A stretch of 64,000 bases of DNA from a bacterium SCSIO 12741 (GTDB lineage: Bacteria; Bacteroidota; Bacteroidia; Flavobacteriales_G; Salibacteraceae), in assembly GCA_024398055.1 (NCBI GenBank), contig CP073749.1:5022594-5086593 (forward strand), given 5' to 3'. Below are positions 36,501-45,900 of this stretch, one piece after another. Position numbers and translations under genes: made by a program. The notes beneath the pieces were generated by a model. That model ran no database searches. It was not told where the DNA came from and saw only the letters and a list, made by a program, of their open reading frames with translations. Position 1 is the first letter of the stretch, and each line of letters opens with the position of its first letter.

Positions 36501-36691
36501 GTGGATACCCATACATTACCAAGGCCGTCGACTGAAAGATCAAAAACAAACTTTCCCAGCGTTTCATACTGGTTGTTCAAGTATTCGAGGGTATACGACT
36601 GGGCACGAAGACTTTGGGAGAAAAAAAGGGACAAGCCCAAAAGCCCGATGATGAATGATGTTATGACCCGAGGAAATCGCATTCCAATCAA
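33591..36691 (-). CDS. two-component-propeller sensor histidine kinase, interrupted by frameshift
   Basis: The protein has a signal peptide (ITSFIIGLLGLSLFFSQSLR), then many periplasmic propeller blades with the pattern I.DLWIGTNGNGLMQ, LGQLWIGSDRDGIF and NLWVVHQDGLSLVD. A Y_Y_Y-type Ig domain follows (YQFKLEGLDQDWTPLQKEQS), then one membrane segment (WFQLMLLAIFLLGTFTVYRV). The kinase begins with the phospho-acceptor FTYSVTHDLKNPVHNIQG. A missing base in the C4 run 34196-34199 then breaks the frame; adding one restores IQGAISSLKQFGELKEDDEP and joins the ATPase part (N-box NSIKYRHPDRP, NGLGIDMDKDG, GSGVGLHLIKKM). The repaired length is 1033 residues. There is no receiver or AraC domain, so the separate receiver at 33227 may be its target. 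Confidence 0.88.
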
Positions 36692-36751
36692 AAATAACAG
36701 CCCCTGCGAATATTCATCCGTTTTTCGATGAAAAACACCGGATTATTTATT

Positions 36752-38959
36752 TTATTCGATTTCCTTCTTCTTGTAGGCACTAACAAAGAGGGTGTTTCCA
36801 AGCTTCGGAAACTCATTGAAAAGATCGGCCCCTTTCTGCTCAATTCCGTCCGCAGAATAACCGAGAATGGTCAAATCAGCGTGATGGGATTTTTGTTCAA
36901 TGATGCGTGTCATCAACTCCCCGTCCTGAGGAATGAGCTCAATATTTTTACGAGATATAGGTAGACGACCATCGCCGATCAATTCCATTAAGGTCTCCTT
37001 CTTCCATTCCAACTGACCTTTTTCATAACCCGAGAAAATCTTGATTTCGCTGTCTTTCCAATCCGGATGACCGGTGAGAATGTAGGCCAACAGAATCATC
37101 AAATTGGAGTTCTCAAAATCACGGGCCGAAATCCAGACATGAATGCTCTTTCTTTGCCCAAATCCTTTGTAGGTTGATCGCAATACGCATACATCGAAGT
37201 GCGTGGCGCGCATCAAGTTGTAGTTGTTGATCACCTCTTTCAGACTCTCTTTATCGTCATCTGAAAATTCGAAAAGTATCAGGTTATTTCCTTTTCCCGA
37301 AACCCCGGACAGCTGAATGGATTGGGCAATGGCACTGGTGTAGGACGGAGACACTATCGTATCCATATACACCTTATTACCGCCCTTAATCGACTCGATT
37401 AATCGGCGTTTGGTTTCGGTAGATTCTTGATAGGTCTCCTTGTTCAAAAAGCCTTCTAAAAAGTGGATGTAGGTTCCAAATCCATACTTATGGCTTAGCC
37501 AGCGTACAAAATCCAATGCTGTGGTTCGCTTAAAGGTATCGCCCGAAATGCAGATAATGAAGGGTCTCCAACCTTTTTCGCGAGAAGAAGCCCGGCGTTG
37601 GATGTAGACCATTAACTCCCGATTGAGCTGAAAGAGAACTCCTCGAAGCAGCTTGGCGATATCGCGGTCTGTGTTGCCAATTTTCGTTGCCCAGATATAA
37701 ATCCCAATCATAATGCCGAGGGACAACAAGGCGTAGGAGAAGTTCATTTTGAACATCAAGTAGAAACACAAAACAGCTCCTAAGAGAGAGAGGTACCACT
37801 TCGACTTAAACGTGGGTCGATAACTCGGGTCTGCCGCAAAATGTTCTAAAAAGGAGATCAGGCAAATGGCGCCATAGGTAACCATGAAAAACATGGAGAT
37901 GATCTGAGCCACAAAATCGATATCACCGATACCAATAAAGAAGAACCCTATCAGGCAGGTCAACAGGGTTGAATTGAATGGCTCATTTGTTTTTCCCCTG
38001 CCCTTTGCAAACCATCCACTCATGCTTTGCGGGAAAACCTGATCCACTCCCAATGCCTGAAGGGTTCTTGGAGCAATCATTACCGAACCCAAAGCGGAGG
38101 AAATCGCGGCACAGGCCAGGCCAATAGGAATAATAGGCTCCCAAATGGCAATTTTCCCCATGATCAGGTGATCGGTATTCGCCAAATCCTGAAGACTGGC
38201 GGAATAAAATAATTTGATGGCAACTGCCATGTAAACAACAATACCTACTGCCGTTGCCCACATGGTACCAGCTGGAATAGAACGCTTGGGATCTTTTAGA
38301 TCGCCTGATAGCCCCAAACCTGCGGCAATACCGGTAAAAGCAGGAAATATGATGGTAAATACGTAAAAGAAATCGTCGGGTTTACTCACCGTTTTAACCA
38401 GGCTGCTCGAAGGTGTGGAATAGGCATCACCGGCGAAAAACATACCCAATGAAACCAAAAGAATAACGACTACCACATAAAGTGCCTTCACCCCAATATC
38501 TGCCCCCTTTATCAACATAAGTATGGAAAGGAATGCCATAAAGGCCAGTCCACTCATACGGGGCGTAACCAAATAACCGTATTGGGTAAAAATGATTTCC
38601 GCCAGAGGTTTAAAGGATTCCGCAAAGGCAATCACATAAAAAGCCACGCTAATGGCCTGGGAAAGAAACAAGGCAATACCAATAGCAGCACCGATATTGA
38701 GTCCAAAAGACCTCGATATCATGTAATAGGCTCCTCCTCCTTCTACCTTGGTGTTGGTGGCAATTTCTGCCACCGCCATAGCAGTAGGGATGGTGACCAA
38801 ATGACCAATAAGAATAATGGCAAAAGTTCCAATGAGCCCAACATTCCCCACGGCATAGCCAAAACGGAGAAAAAGAATGGCCCCCAGAATGGTACTAATG
38901 GCGGTCATAAAAACCGGCATAGTTCCCATCGTTGCTGTTGTCTTAGTTTCCTGAGGCAT
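36752..38959 (-). CDS. APC-superfamily permease of cation-chloride cotransporter (SLC12-like) type
   Basis: This 735-residue protein has about 12 hydrophobic segments in its first 430 residues. The first helix, VFMTAISTILGAILFLRFGY, carries the AILFLRFGYAVGN pattern of cation-chloride cotransporters; EGGGAYYMISRSFGLNIGAA and PAFTGIAAGLGLSGDLKDP are further superfamily landmarks. A soluble C-terminal region of about 300 residues (SGDTFKRTTALDFVRWLSHK, ISARDFENSNLMILLAYIL) is like the regulatory domain of SLC12 proteins. It probably moves Na/K/Cl or amino acids with cations across the inner membrane. It is monocistronic between the two kinase genes. Confidence 0.85.
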   Translation of the reverse strand: MPQETKTTATMGTMPVFMTAISTILGAILFLRFGYAVGNVGLIGTFAIILIGHLVTIPTAMAVAEIATNTKVEGGGAYYMISRSFGLNIGAAIGIALFLSQAISVAFYVIAFAESFKPLAEIIFTQYGYLVTPRMSGLAFMAFLSILMLIKGADIGVKALYVVVVILLVSLGMFFAGDAYSTPSSSLVKTVSKPDDFFYVFTIIFPAFTGIAAGLGLSGDLKDPKRSIPAGTMWATAVGIVVYMAVAIKLFYSASLQDLANTDHLIMGKIAIWEPIIPIGLACAAISSALGSVMIAPRTLQALGVDQVFPQSMSGWFAKGRGKTNEPFNSTLLTCLIGFFFIGIGDIDFVAQIISMFFMVTYGAICLISFLEHFAADPSYRPTFKSKWYLSLLGAVLCFYLMFKMNFSYALLSLGIMIGIYIWATKIGNTDRDIAKLLRGVLFQLNRELMVYIQRRASSREKGWRPFIICISGDTFKRTTALDFVRWLSHKYGFGTYIHFLEGFLNKETYQESTETKRRLIESIKGGNKVYMDTIVSPSYTSAIAQSIQLSGVSGKGNNLILFEFSDDDKESLKEVINNYNLMRATHFDVCVLRSTYKGFGQRKSIHVWISARDFENSNLMILLAYILTGHPDWKDSEIKIFSGYEKGQLEWKKETLMELIGDGRLPISRKNIELIPQDGELMTRIIEQKSHHADLTILGYSADGIEQKGADLFNEFPKLGNTLFVSAYKKKEIE

Positions 38960-39030
38960 TTTTTCGTTAAGGCTTCAATATTAGCTAAAAGTTTTGAGGC
39001 AATAAGTATCTGAAACCCGCTCAATTCGGG

Positions 39031-42000
39031 TCATAATCGAGAGAATTCGGAAGGGGTTAAATGAAAGTGTTCCTGAAAGGCCTTGTTAAACGCTTGCCGA
39101 CTGTTAAATCCTACCAGATCGGCGACGGTACCCATATGGGTGGTTCCACTTCGAATCATTTCGGCAGCATGACAAACTCGTATGTAACGAATATAGGCAC
39201 TGGTAGAAAGTCCGGTGAGGACCTTCAGCTTTTGGTGAACACTAGTCCGATTGAGGGCCATTTCCTGGCAAAAGTATTCTACTGAGAATTCCGAATTTTG
39301 TAGGTGTTTATCCACCACGTTTCGGGCTCGTTCCAGAAAATCCTGGTCCAATTTGTTTTTAGCCACTTTTTGAGGCGGCACCAGCACTCCCTGCGTGTAT
39401 AAATTGCGCAGCTGAGCTCTTTGGCGAATCAGATTCTCGGCTCTAACGACCAGTTCCCGGGCATCGAAAGGTTTATATAAGTAATCATCTGCCCCGATAA
39501 TAAGCCCTGTTAACTTGTCTTCTTGAGTGGCCTTTGCCGTTAATAAAATGACCGGCAGATGCGAAGTAGTTAGATTCTCCTTCAACTTTTGGGTAAGACC
39601 TATTCCGTCTGTTTCAGGCATCATGACATCGCTAATCACCAAATCGAATGATTGTTTCTGAGTCCATTCAAGAGCCTCCTTTCCATTGCTTGCAGTTACT
39701 ACCTCAAATTGAGGAGTTAAGATTCCTTTCAGGTGGATCAGCATGTCCGGATTATCATCCACTACCAACAATGTCCCATTTACTGGAATCTGTTCGTCTG
39801 TGCTTACCGCTTCTCTTTCCTGAATTCCAAATGGTTTCAAAGATGCGTCGGGTAATTTCTGATCTGAATATCTCGGTATTCTAAAAGTAAATGTGGTCCC
39901 AAGCACAGAATCGGATTGAACCGTAAAATCGCCACCATGGAGTTCCACGATTTCCTTACAGAGAGTCAAACCAATTCCCGATCCAGTCCCTTTCGAATCT
40001 TCAGCCCGGTAATAACGATCGAACAAGTGAGGAAGGTGCTTTGGATCGATTTTCGGCCCTGTATTACTAACGCTTCCTTTTAGCCATTCAACCTCATTGC
40101 GATAAACCACGGAAGTAGCAACTGTTATTTTTCCCTTTTCTGGAGTATGCTTTAGGGCATTGGAGAGCAAATTGTTCCAAACTGTTCTGAGTTGTTGACT
40201 ATCCATATCTCCCTGGAGAGAATCGGAATCGGTGCTCAGGATTAAACGTACTTGCTTTTGGTTCAAGGAACTCTGAAACTGCTCCACTACTCCAAGAGGC
40301 AAGTCGGTAAACGATCCTTTTTCCAATTTCAATTGAACCTGACCACTTTCCAACCGGGATAAGTCTAAGGATTGATTGACTAAATCGAGCAACCGGTTGG
40401 TATTGCGTAACATGACCTGGAGGCGATTGTCCTTTTCCAGCGACCTTTCCGCAATCAGCTGTTCCAAAGGGCCATGAATGAGCGTCAACGGTGTTCTAAG
40501 CTCGTGGGAAACATCCGTGAAAAAACGATTTTTCAAGGACTCCATTTCCAGCCGCTGTTCCGTTTCTCGATTGACTCGTTCAAGTTCATTTTGTTTTCTA
40601 ACAAGAGCTAGGTTTTCCGTTGTTTTCTTAAGCCGATAGCGATTGAACAGAAACAACCCTGAAATAAGGATCAGAATACCCGAAATGATCGAGGTGGCCA
40701 GAAATTGATTAGACCGATTTAACTCTGATTGTTGAACTTCCAGTTGAAGCTCCTTTTCCTTAGCATTCCGTTCAGACTCAGCCAATTTTTGCTCTTTTTG
40801 AGCCGTTTCTAATTGAGTCGCCAGTAGAGCTGTTTGCTGATTGATATCAACTTGATTGATGCTATCCTTAAACTTCATCAATTTTTGACTGTAGGAGAAG
40901 GCGTTTTTATAGTCACCCGTTCGTCGGTTAGCATCAGCCAGAAAGTAATAAGCCAGCTTTATATTTTCACTCCTATGGGACTTAAGGAAATACTCATTCG
41001 CTTCTTCTATGAGTTCAATAGCCAATTCCGATTCCCTAAATCTTAACATTTGCCCGGCGTGTATTTGCCCCAGCGCTACAAGCTCATGGTATCCTGCACT
41101 TTTAGCCGTATCAAGGGTTGAAAAGAAGATCTTTTTGCTGGTTTCCATGTCACCAACATAGTAATAGAGTTGAGCCAGATACAATTGGGTATTGATCGAA
41201 TTACACGGTGATGACAACTGTCGGTTTATCGCCAATAACTCCTTTTGAAATTTGATAGCCTCCTTAAAATCTCTCCTTTTCAAATGATAGAGCTTTTCAC
41301 AATCAACCGCCATCCTTTTCAGTTTTAATGGTTGAAGATCAGCTGTTCTCATTTTCAATTCACTTAAGAGATCTGGCATCTTATCGATCTCCCCCATTAT
41401 CGCATAGAGCCTTATCATGTGGGCAATCGATTCTAATTCCAGGTATTCATAATTCCGGTTTTTTACGATCTCAAAATTCTCTTGCAAAAGCTCTAAGGCC
41501 TTCCCTCTTTGCCCCATGTTTATTAACCACTGAGCCAAACTAAGCTGAGTGCCAGCGTGCAAATATCTAAGTCCAAGGTTTTTATAAGAATCGCAAATCT
41601 GCTCCATCAATTCCATGCCCCGGGCAGTCTCTGAATGGCGGAGTTGTGTGTAGGCCTGAATTTTTAGGATGTGCTGAATATGTCGGCGATTGCCTGTAAT
41701 ATCAACTATTGAATCCAACACTTTCCTATGAGACTCGATCACCTGTATTTCTGAACACTGAGGAACAAATTGAAATTTATGAAACAAGGTTTCCGTCCAT
41801 TGAATCAAATTATTGTCCAATTGAGCCAAAACAGCACTTGAATCCAGTAGCTCCCGAGCTCTTTTGGGTTGCCCAATCTCATACATCCTACTGCCTTCTA
41901 TTTTCAGCCATTGAGCCAATTGACCTGGATTACCATAAGTACGAATCTGAGATCGCATCTCAGTTTGATTCAATAGGATGGAATCATAATGAAATTGGGT

Positions 42001-42498
42001 TAGGTATATATCATACTGGATTAATTCACTTTCAATGGCCAGCATCGGGTTGTTTTCGGCCAATGCCAGCTCAGTCGCCATTTTGGATAGTTGTAGAGCC
42101 AGGTCAAAATCCCCATACAGTTCATGAGCATAGGCCCGATAGTACATGAGTTGTGCCGATGAGTTCTCTATCTCCGATTTGAAACGGTCCTCTATCCGTT
42201 TAATCGATTCCATGGCCGAATCGGGTACCCCTAATTTAAGCCAGGCCTCCGTCTCAAGAAGTCGTACTTGCCTTTCCAATTGTGCATCACCAATAACTAA
42301 CGCTTGTTGCACATACTCTTTGGATAATAAACGAGCCGAATCCGGTTGAGAATTCAGAAAGGATGCAATCTTCTTGAGCTCCTTAGGAGATGAAGTCGGG
42401 AGAGGATCGATGGGCTTGGTTTGTTGATTATCACAGCTAACAAGAAAAAGTAAAAGGGATACAAATAGGAACGCCAGGTAATTGTTGAATAAAGTCAT
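39031..42498 (-). CDS. TPR-sensor hybrid histidine kinase / response regulator / AraC transcription factor
   Basis: This 1155-residue one-protein two-component system starts with a hydrophobic leader ending in LVSCDNQQ, which looks like a lipobox. TPR-like helices form the sensor to about residue 590. A membrane segment follows (FLATSIISGILILISGLFLF), then the dimerisation/phospho-acceptor helix FTDVSHELRTPLTLIHGPLE, an ATPase with NALKHTPEKG and GSGIGLTLCKE, and a receiver with DLVISDVMMPETDG. An AraC HTH ends the protein (NRTSVHQKLKVLTGLSTSAY, DLVGFNSRQAFNKAFQEHF). It should bind DNA when phosphorylated. The divergent T9SS surface protein 455 bases away is a plausible target, though this is only positional inference. 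Confidence 0.92.
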   Translation of the reverse strand: MTLFNNYLAFLFVSLLLFLVSCDNQQTKPIDPLPTSSPKELKKIASFLNSQPDSARLLSKEYVQQALVIGDAQLERQVRLLETEAWLKLGVPDSAMESIKRIEDRFKSEIENSSAQLMYYRAYAHELYGDFDLALQLSKMATELALAENNPMLAIESELIQYDIYLTQFHYDSILLNQTEMRSQIRTYGNPGQLAQWLKIEGSRMYEIGQPKRARELLDSSAVLAQLDNNLIQWTETLFHKFQFVPQCSEIQVIESHRKVLDSIVDITGNRRHIQHILKIQAYTQLRHSETARGMELMEQICDSYKNLGLRYLHAGTQLSLAQWLINMGQRGKALELLQENFEIVKNRNYEYLELESIAHMIRLYAIMGEIDKMPDLLSELKMRTADLQPLKLKRMAVDCEKLYHLKRRDFKEAIKFQKELLAINRQLSSPCNSINTQLYLAQLYYYVGDMETSKKIFFSTLDTAKSAGYHELVALGQIHAGQMLRFRESELAIELIEEANEYFLKSHRSENIKLAYYFLADANRRTGDYKNAFSYSQKLMKFKDSINQVDINQQTALLATQLETAQKEQKLAESERNAKEKELQLEVQQSELNRSNQFLATSIISGILILISGLFLFNRYRLKKTTENLALVRKQNELERVNRETEQRLEMESLKNRFFTDVSHELRTPLTLIHGPLEQLIAERSLEKDNRLQVMLRNTNRLLDLVNQSLDLSRLESGQVQLKLEKGSFTDLPLGVVEQFQSSLNQKQVRLILSTDSDSLQGDMDSQQLRTVWNNLLSNALKHTPEKGKITVATSVVYRNEVEWLKGSVSNTGPKIDPKHLPHLFDRYYRAEDSKGTGSGIGLTLCKEIVELHGGDFTVQSDSVLGTTFTFRIPRYSDQKLPDASLKPFGIQEREAVSTDEQIPVNGTLLVVDDNPDMLIHLKGILTPQFEVVTASNGKEALEWTQKQSFDLVISDVMMPETDGIGLTQKLKENLTTSHLPVILLTAKATQEDKLTGLIIGADDYLYKPFDARELVVRAENLIRQRAQLRNLYTQGVLVPPQKVAKNKLDQDFLERARNVVDKHLQNSEFSVEYFCQEMALNRTSVHQKLKVLTGLSTSAYIRYIRVCHAAEMIRSGTTHMGTVADLVGFNSRQAFNKAFQEHFHLTPSEFSRL

Positions 42499-42953
42499 TA
42501 GGGGTTGACAAATGAGTTTTAAGATTTAACCGGATTCCCCAAAAATGGATTGAGTCCACCTTCAAAATTCTATTTAAGGCCTACCGGCTATTTGGTAAAG
42601 ACTAAATTTTTCGGTTGTGGGTTGGATAGAAACTTGAGAAAATGAAATCAATTTTCCTACAGCCATTCTACCTTACATATGATTCCAACAAACTAACATC
42701 TGTTGACAAGCTCCGACTAACCCTCGAATAGCTTTGCCTTTCAACGGGTTACCTCAACCACTTTGTTGACGGGCAACCCGGATTGCACCAATCTGCGGAT
42801 GCCGAAAAGCGGATCAAATCTTAAACGAGTAGGCCCACCTAAACTTCTATCCTCAATGGCTTAACACTCCTTATTTCCTGGTATGATGACCTCAACGCAT
42901 CTTCCTCCAGGACCTAACTAAACACTACTAATAACACCTTAATCAAAAGAAAA
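42499..42953. other. intergenic region between AraC-hybrid kinase and T9SS protein
   Basis: This 455-base divergent gap has no convincing ORF, RNA or repeat. A possible hairpin pairs CGGGTT near 42745 with AACCCG near 42775. Both divergent promoters must lie here, but I could not pick a clear TTG/TAnnTTTG pair for either gene. Confidence 0.5.
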
Positions 42954-45900
42954 ATGATCAATGCGAAAAAAAACTTGCTCTGGGTAATTGGGATTTTGAT
43001 AGCCCCATTATGTTGGAGTCAAGTACAGCAAAATGCCGTAGATGCATCGAGCGAGAATCCCAAGTTGCAGCCCACCTATCAAGAGTTGCTCCAGGAGTAC
43101 AATCAGCTTCACCAATCTACGGACGAAAAAGATCGATCCAAATTCAAGAAAATGGATCGATGGTTAAACTATTCGTTTCAGAATTACGACATCAATGAGG
43201 ATGGGAGTTACAGCATGGCCAATTACAATAAGGCCATTCAATCCATTTACACCAGCCCACTCAATTGCGGTGCAAATGACCCTGCCGATTGGGTAAGTGA
43301 CGGCCCCACACACATGGGCCCATCAGACGATTACGGCCAAAGAGGCGGATGGGTTGATGCGATATACAATCATCCCAACAATTTGAATCACATCGTCATT
43401 GGCACGCGTACATCAGGAATCATGCGATCAACCGATATGGGTGTGACCTGGCAGTGTGTCACCGACGGGTTGAATTTTCCAGTATTAGGGGTTCAGCAAA
43501 TTATTGCTGCTCCCAATAACCCCGATCACCTCTTGGCGATTACCGGAACATCTACCACATGGGGAGGAAGGGACGAAATTGTAGGAGGGGTCATCCGAAG
43601 TACCGATGGAGGAGTAAATTGGAGCCAAATACCGGGTGCGGCAGGCTTACCCCAATTCTATTGGCTGGACTATCACCCTACCGTAAACGGGTTACTTTTT
43701 GCTGCCTCCAGAGAACAGATTTATTATTCATCTGATTATGGCCAAACCTGGTCCACATTGGGAGCTCCTCCGGGATACATTACCACGAACAAGAAATTTT
43801 TTAAAATCCATGTGAACAACAATAATTTTTTCGTCAATACAAAAAGCCTCTACTCTCCTGGATCGGAATTGTATAAAGCCCAAATTAGCATTTCAGGATC
43901 CACGGTATCCATTAACTCCTGGAGCAACATCTCGGCTAATTTTTTACTAAGCGATGAAGAACTTTCCTTTAATGACTTCTCAAACAGTGTGGGAAACCGC
44001 TTCTATATGCAGATTCATACCCGATACATTTCATCCTACAATTCCCAAGGTCAGCCCGTTTATTCACCTCGTAGAAGGGTGTACAAAACCACAGATGATG
44101 GCAATACATTCACCAATGTAATCAACGACTTCACCTTTTATGTTACTTTTTTTGCTCCAGATGGTAAGCCGGGAGGTTTTTATAAAAATGAGTTGATCGC
44201 TTCTCCTAACGATGCCAACGTTTTTTATTGGGGAGCAGTCAAAAAATTGTTGCGGTTTGATGATTCGGACCCAGACCCGGCGGCGAGTGCTGTTACCATC
44301 AATGATGTTATAGGAAATGAAGGACATCATGATGATTACCGATGTTCCCAAATATTGAGCATAAACGGTAGCGATCGAATTCTTTTCGGAAATGATGGCG
44401 GGGCTGCCTTGGTTCCAAATGGTCTTATAGGTTTTCCCAAAATCCAGTCATTAAATGGTGATCTGTCTATAAATCTAATTCATGCCTTTGACGTTCACGA
44501 GCAAACTGGCCGCACTGTGTATGCTTTTCAAGATCATACAATGATCTATAGAAATGCAGATTTAAGTTACTCCGATGCCGATGGGTTTGCCCATGAGAGT
44601 TCTACGGCCATGATTCAACAAGATTATCCAGATGCCATTGTCGGCGAAAATGCTTATGAAGGAATTCAAGACAAATTAGGATCTCCAAATCCCATTGTTT
44701 TGGGTCCCAATGGTGAGCAAATTGTAGGTAACGGGCAAACCTATCTCGGTGGTTATTTTATTCAATACCGTCACCATCCAGAGCGATTTGCCAGAGGCTT
44801 AAGAAGCGATGGAGACATTATTATAAACTATTCGGCAAACGACACACGAATTGTAAACATTGGCGACGCACAAAACGGAATAGGGCCAATCGCGATTTGC
44901 GAACGAGATGTCGACGTTATTTACGCAGCAGACAGGAATAGGCAGGGAAATGATAGAAAATTGTTCAAATCAACCGATGATGGGGATATGTGGTCAGATT
45001 TAACCACCGCAATGGTCAGCCTGGATGCAGGAGCCACAACTAACACGCTCAAAGACCTTTTGACCCATGGTGTACATATTAGAGCCCTTGCCGTGGATCA
45101 CTCCAATCCCAACCTGCTGTATTGTGGAATTGGAGGAACTCATGAGGTAAACAACACCATTACGGATGAACGCTTTAGAGTTATCAAATCCACTGATGGT
45201 GGAGCTACCTTTAGCGACTATTCTGAAGGACTCCCAGCCCTTCCCGTGGAGCGCTTACTTACGGTGGAAGATGACAACGATTTGATCTTTTGCGCTACCA
45301 GTGTGGGCATCTATTACAGAACAAGCAGTATGTCGCAATGGGAATGTTTTTCCAAAAACTTACCTAAGGTTTCGATCACCGGATTGAAGTATAACTACTG
45401 CACAAACACACTTTATGCGTCCACCTATGGAAGAGGTATGTGGAAAACGGAGGTATCTATACCCACTAGTAGTTCTTATGCGAATCCAATTAACTCCAAT
45501 ACGCTTTGGGATCAACCGAAAAGAATCAATACCCATGTGTTGGTCAAATCGGGGGTTACTCTTGAAATTACAAGTACAATTCAGCTGTCCCGCGGAGTAA
45601 AAATCATGATCGAACCAGGAGGAAAACTGGATGTAAACGGCGGTACTCTGACCAACTACTGCGACGCCTTTTGGGTGGAATTGAAGTTTGGGGTGACAAC
45701 AGCTTATCTCAGGGAACCGTTAGCAACCAGGGGCAACTGATTATCAGAAATCAAGCTCTGATTGAAAATGCCAAGGAAGCCATTGACGTATGGAAACATG
45801 GTCATTGGTCCACCACAGGCGGAATTGTCAACGCTTCGAACAGTACCTTTAGAAACAACTGGAGATCGGCAGCCTATTACACTTATCACTACTACTCTGC

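Noticed and set aside
45660-45740. Programmed ribosomal frameshift joining the two parts of the T9SS protein
   Set aside because: The slippery site lacks a typical heptamer and downstream structure, and five similar homopolymer breaks in unrelated genes in the same window point to sequence error.
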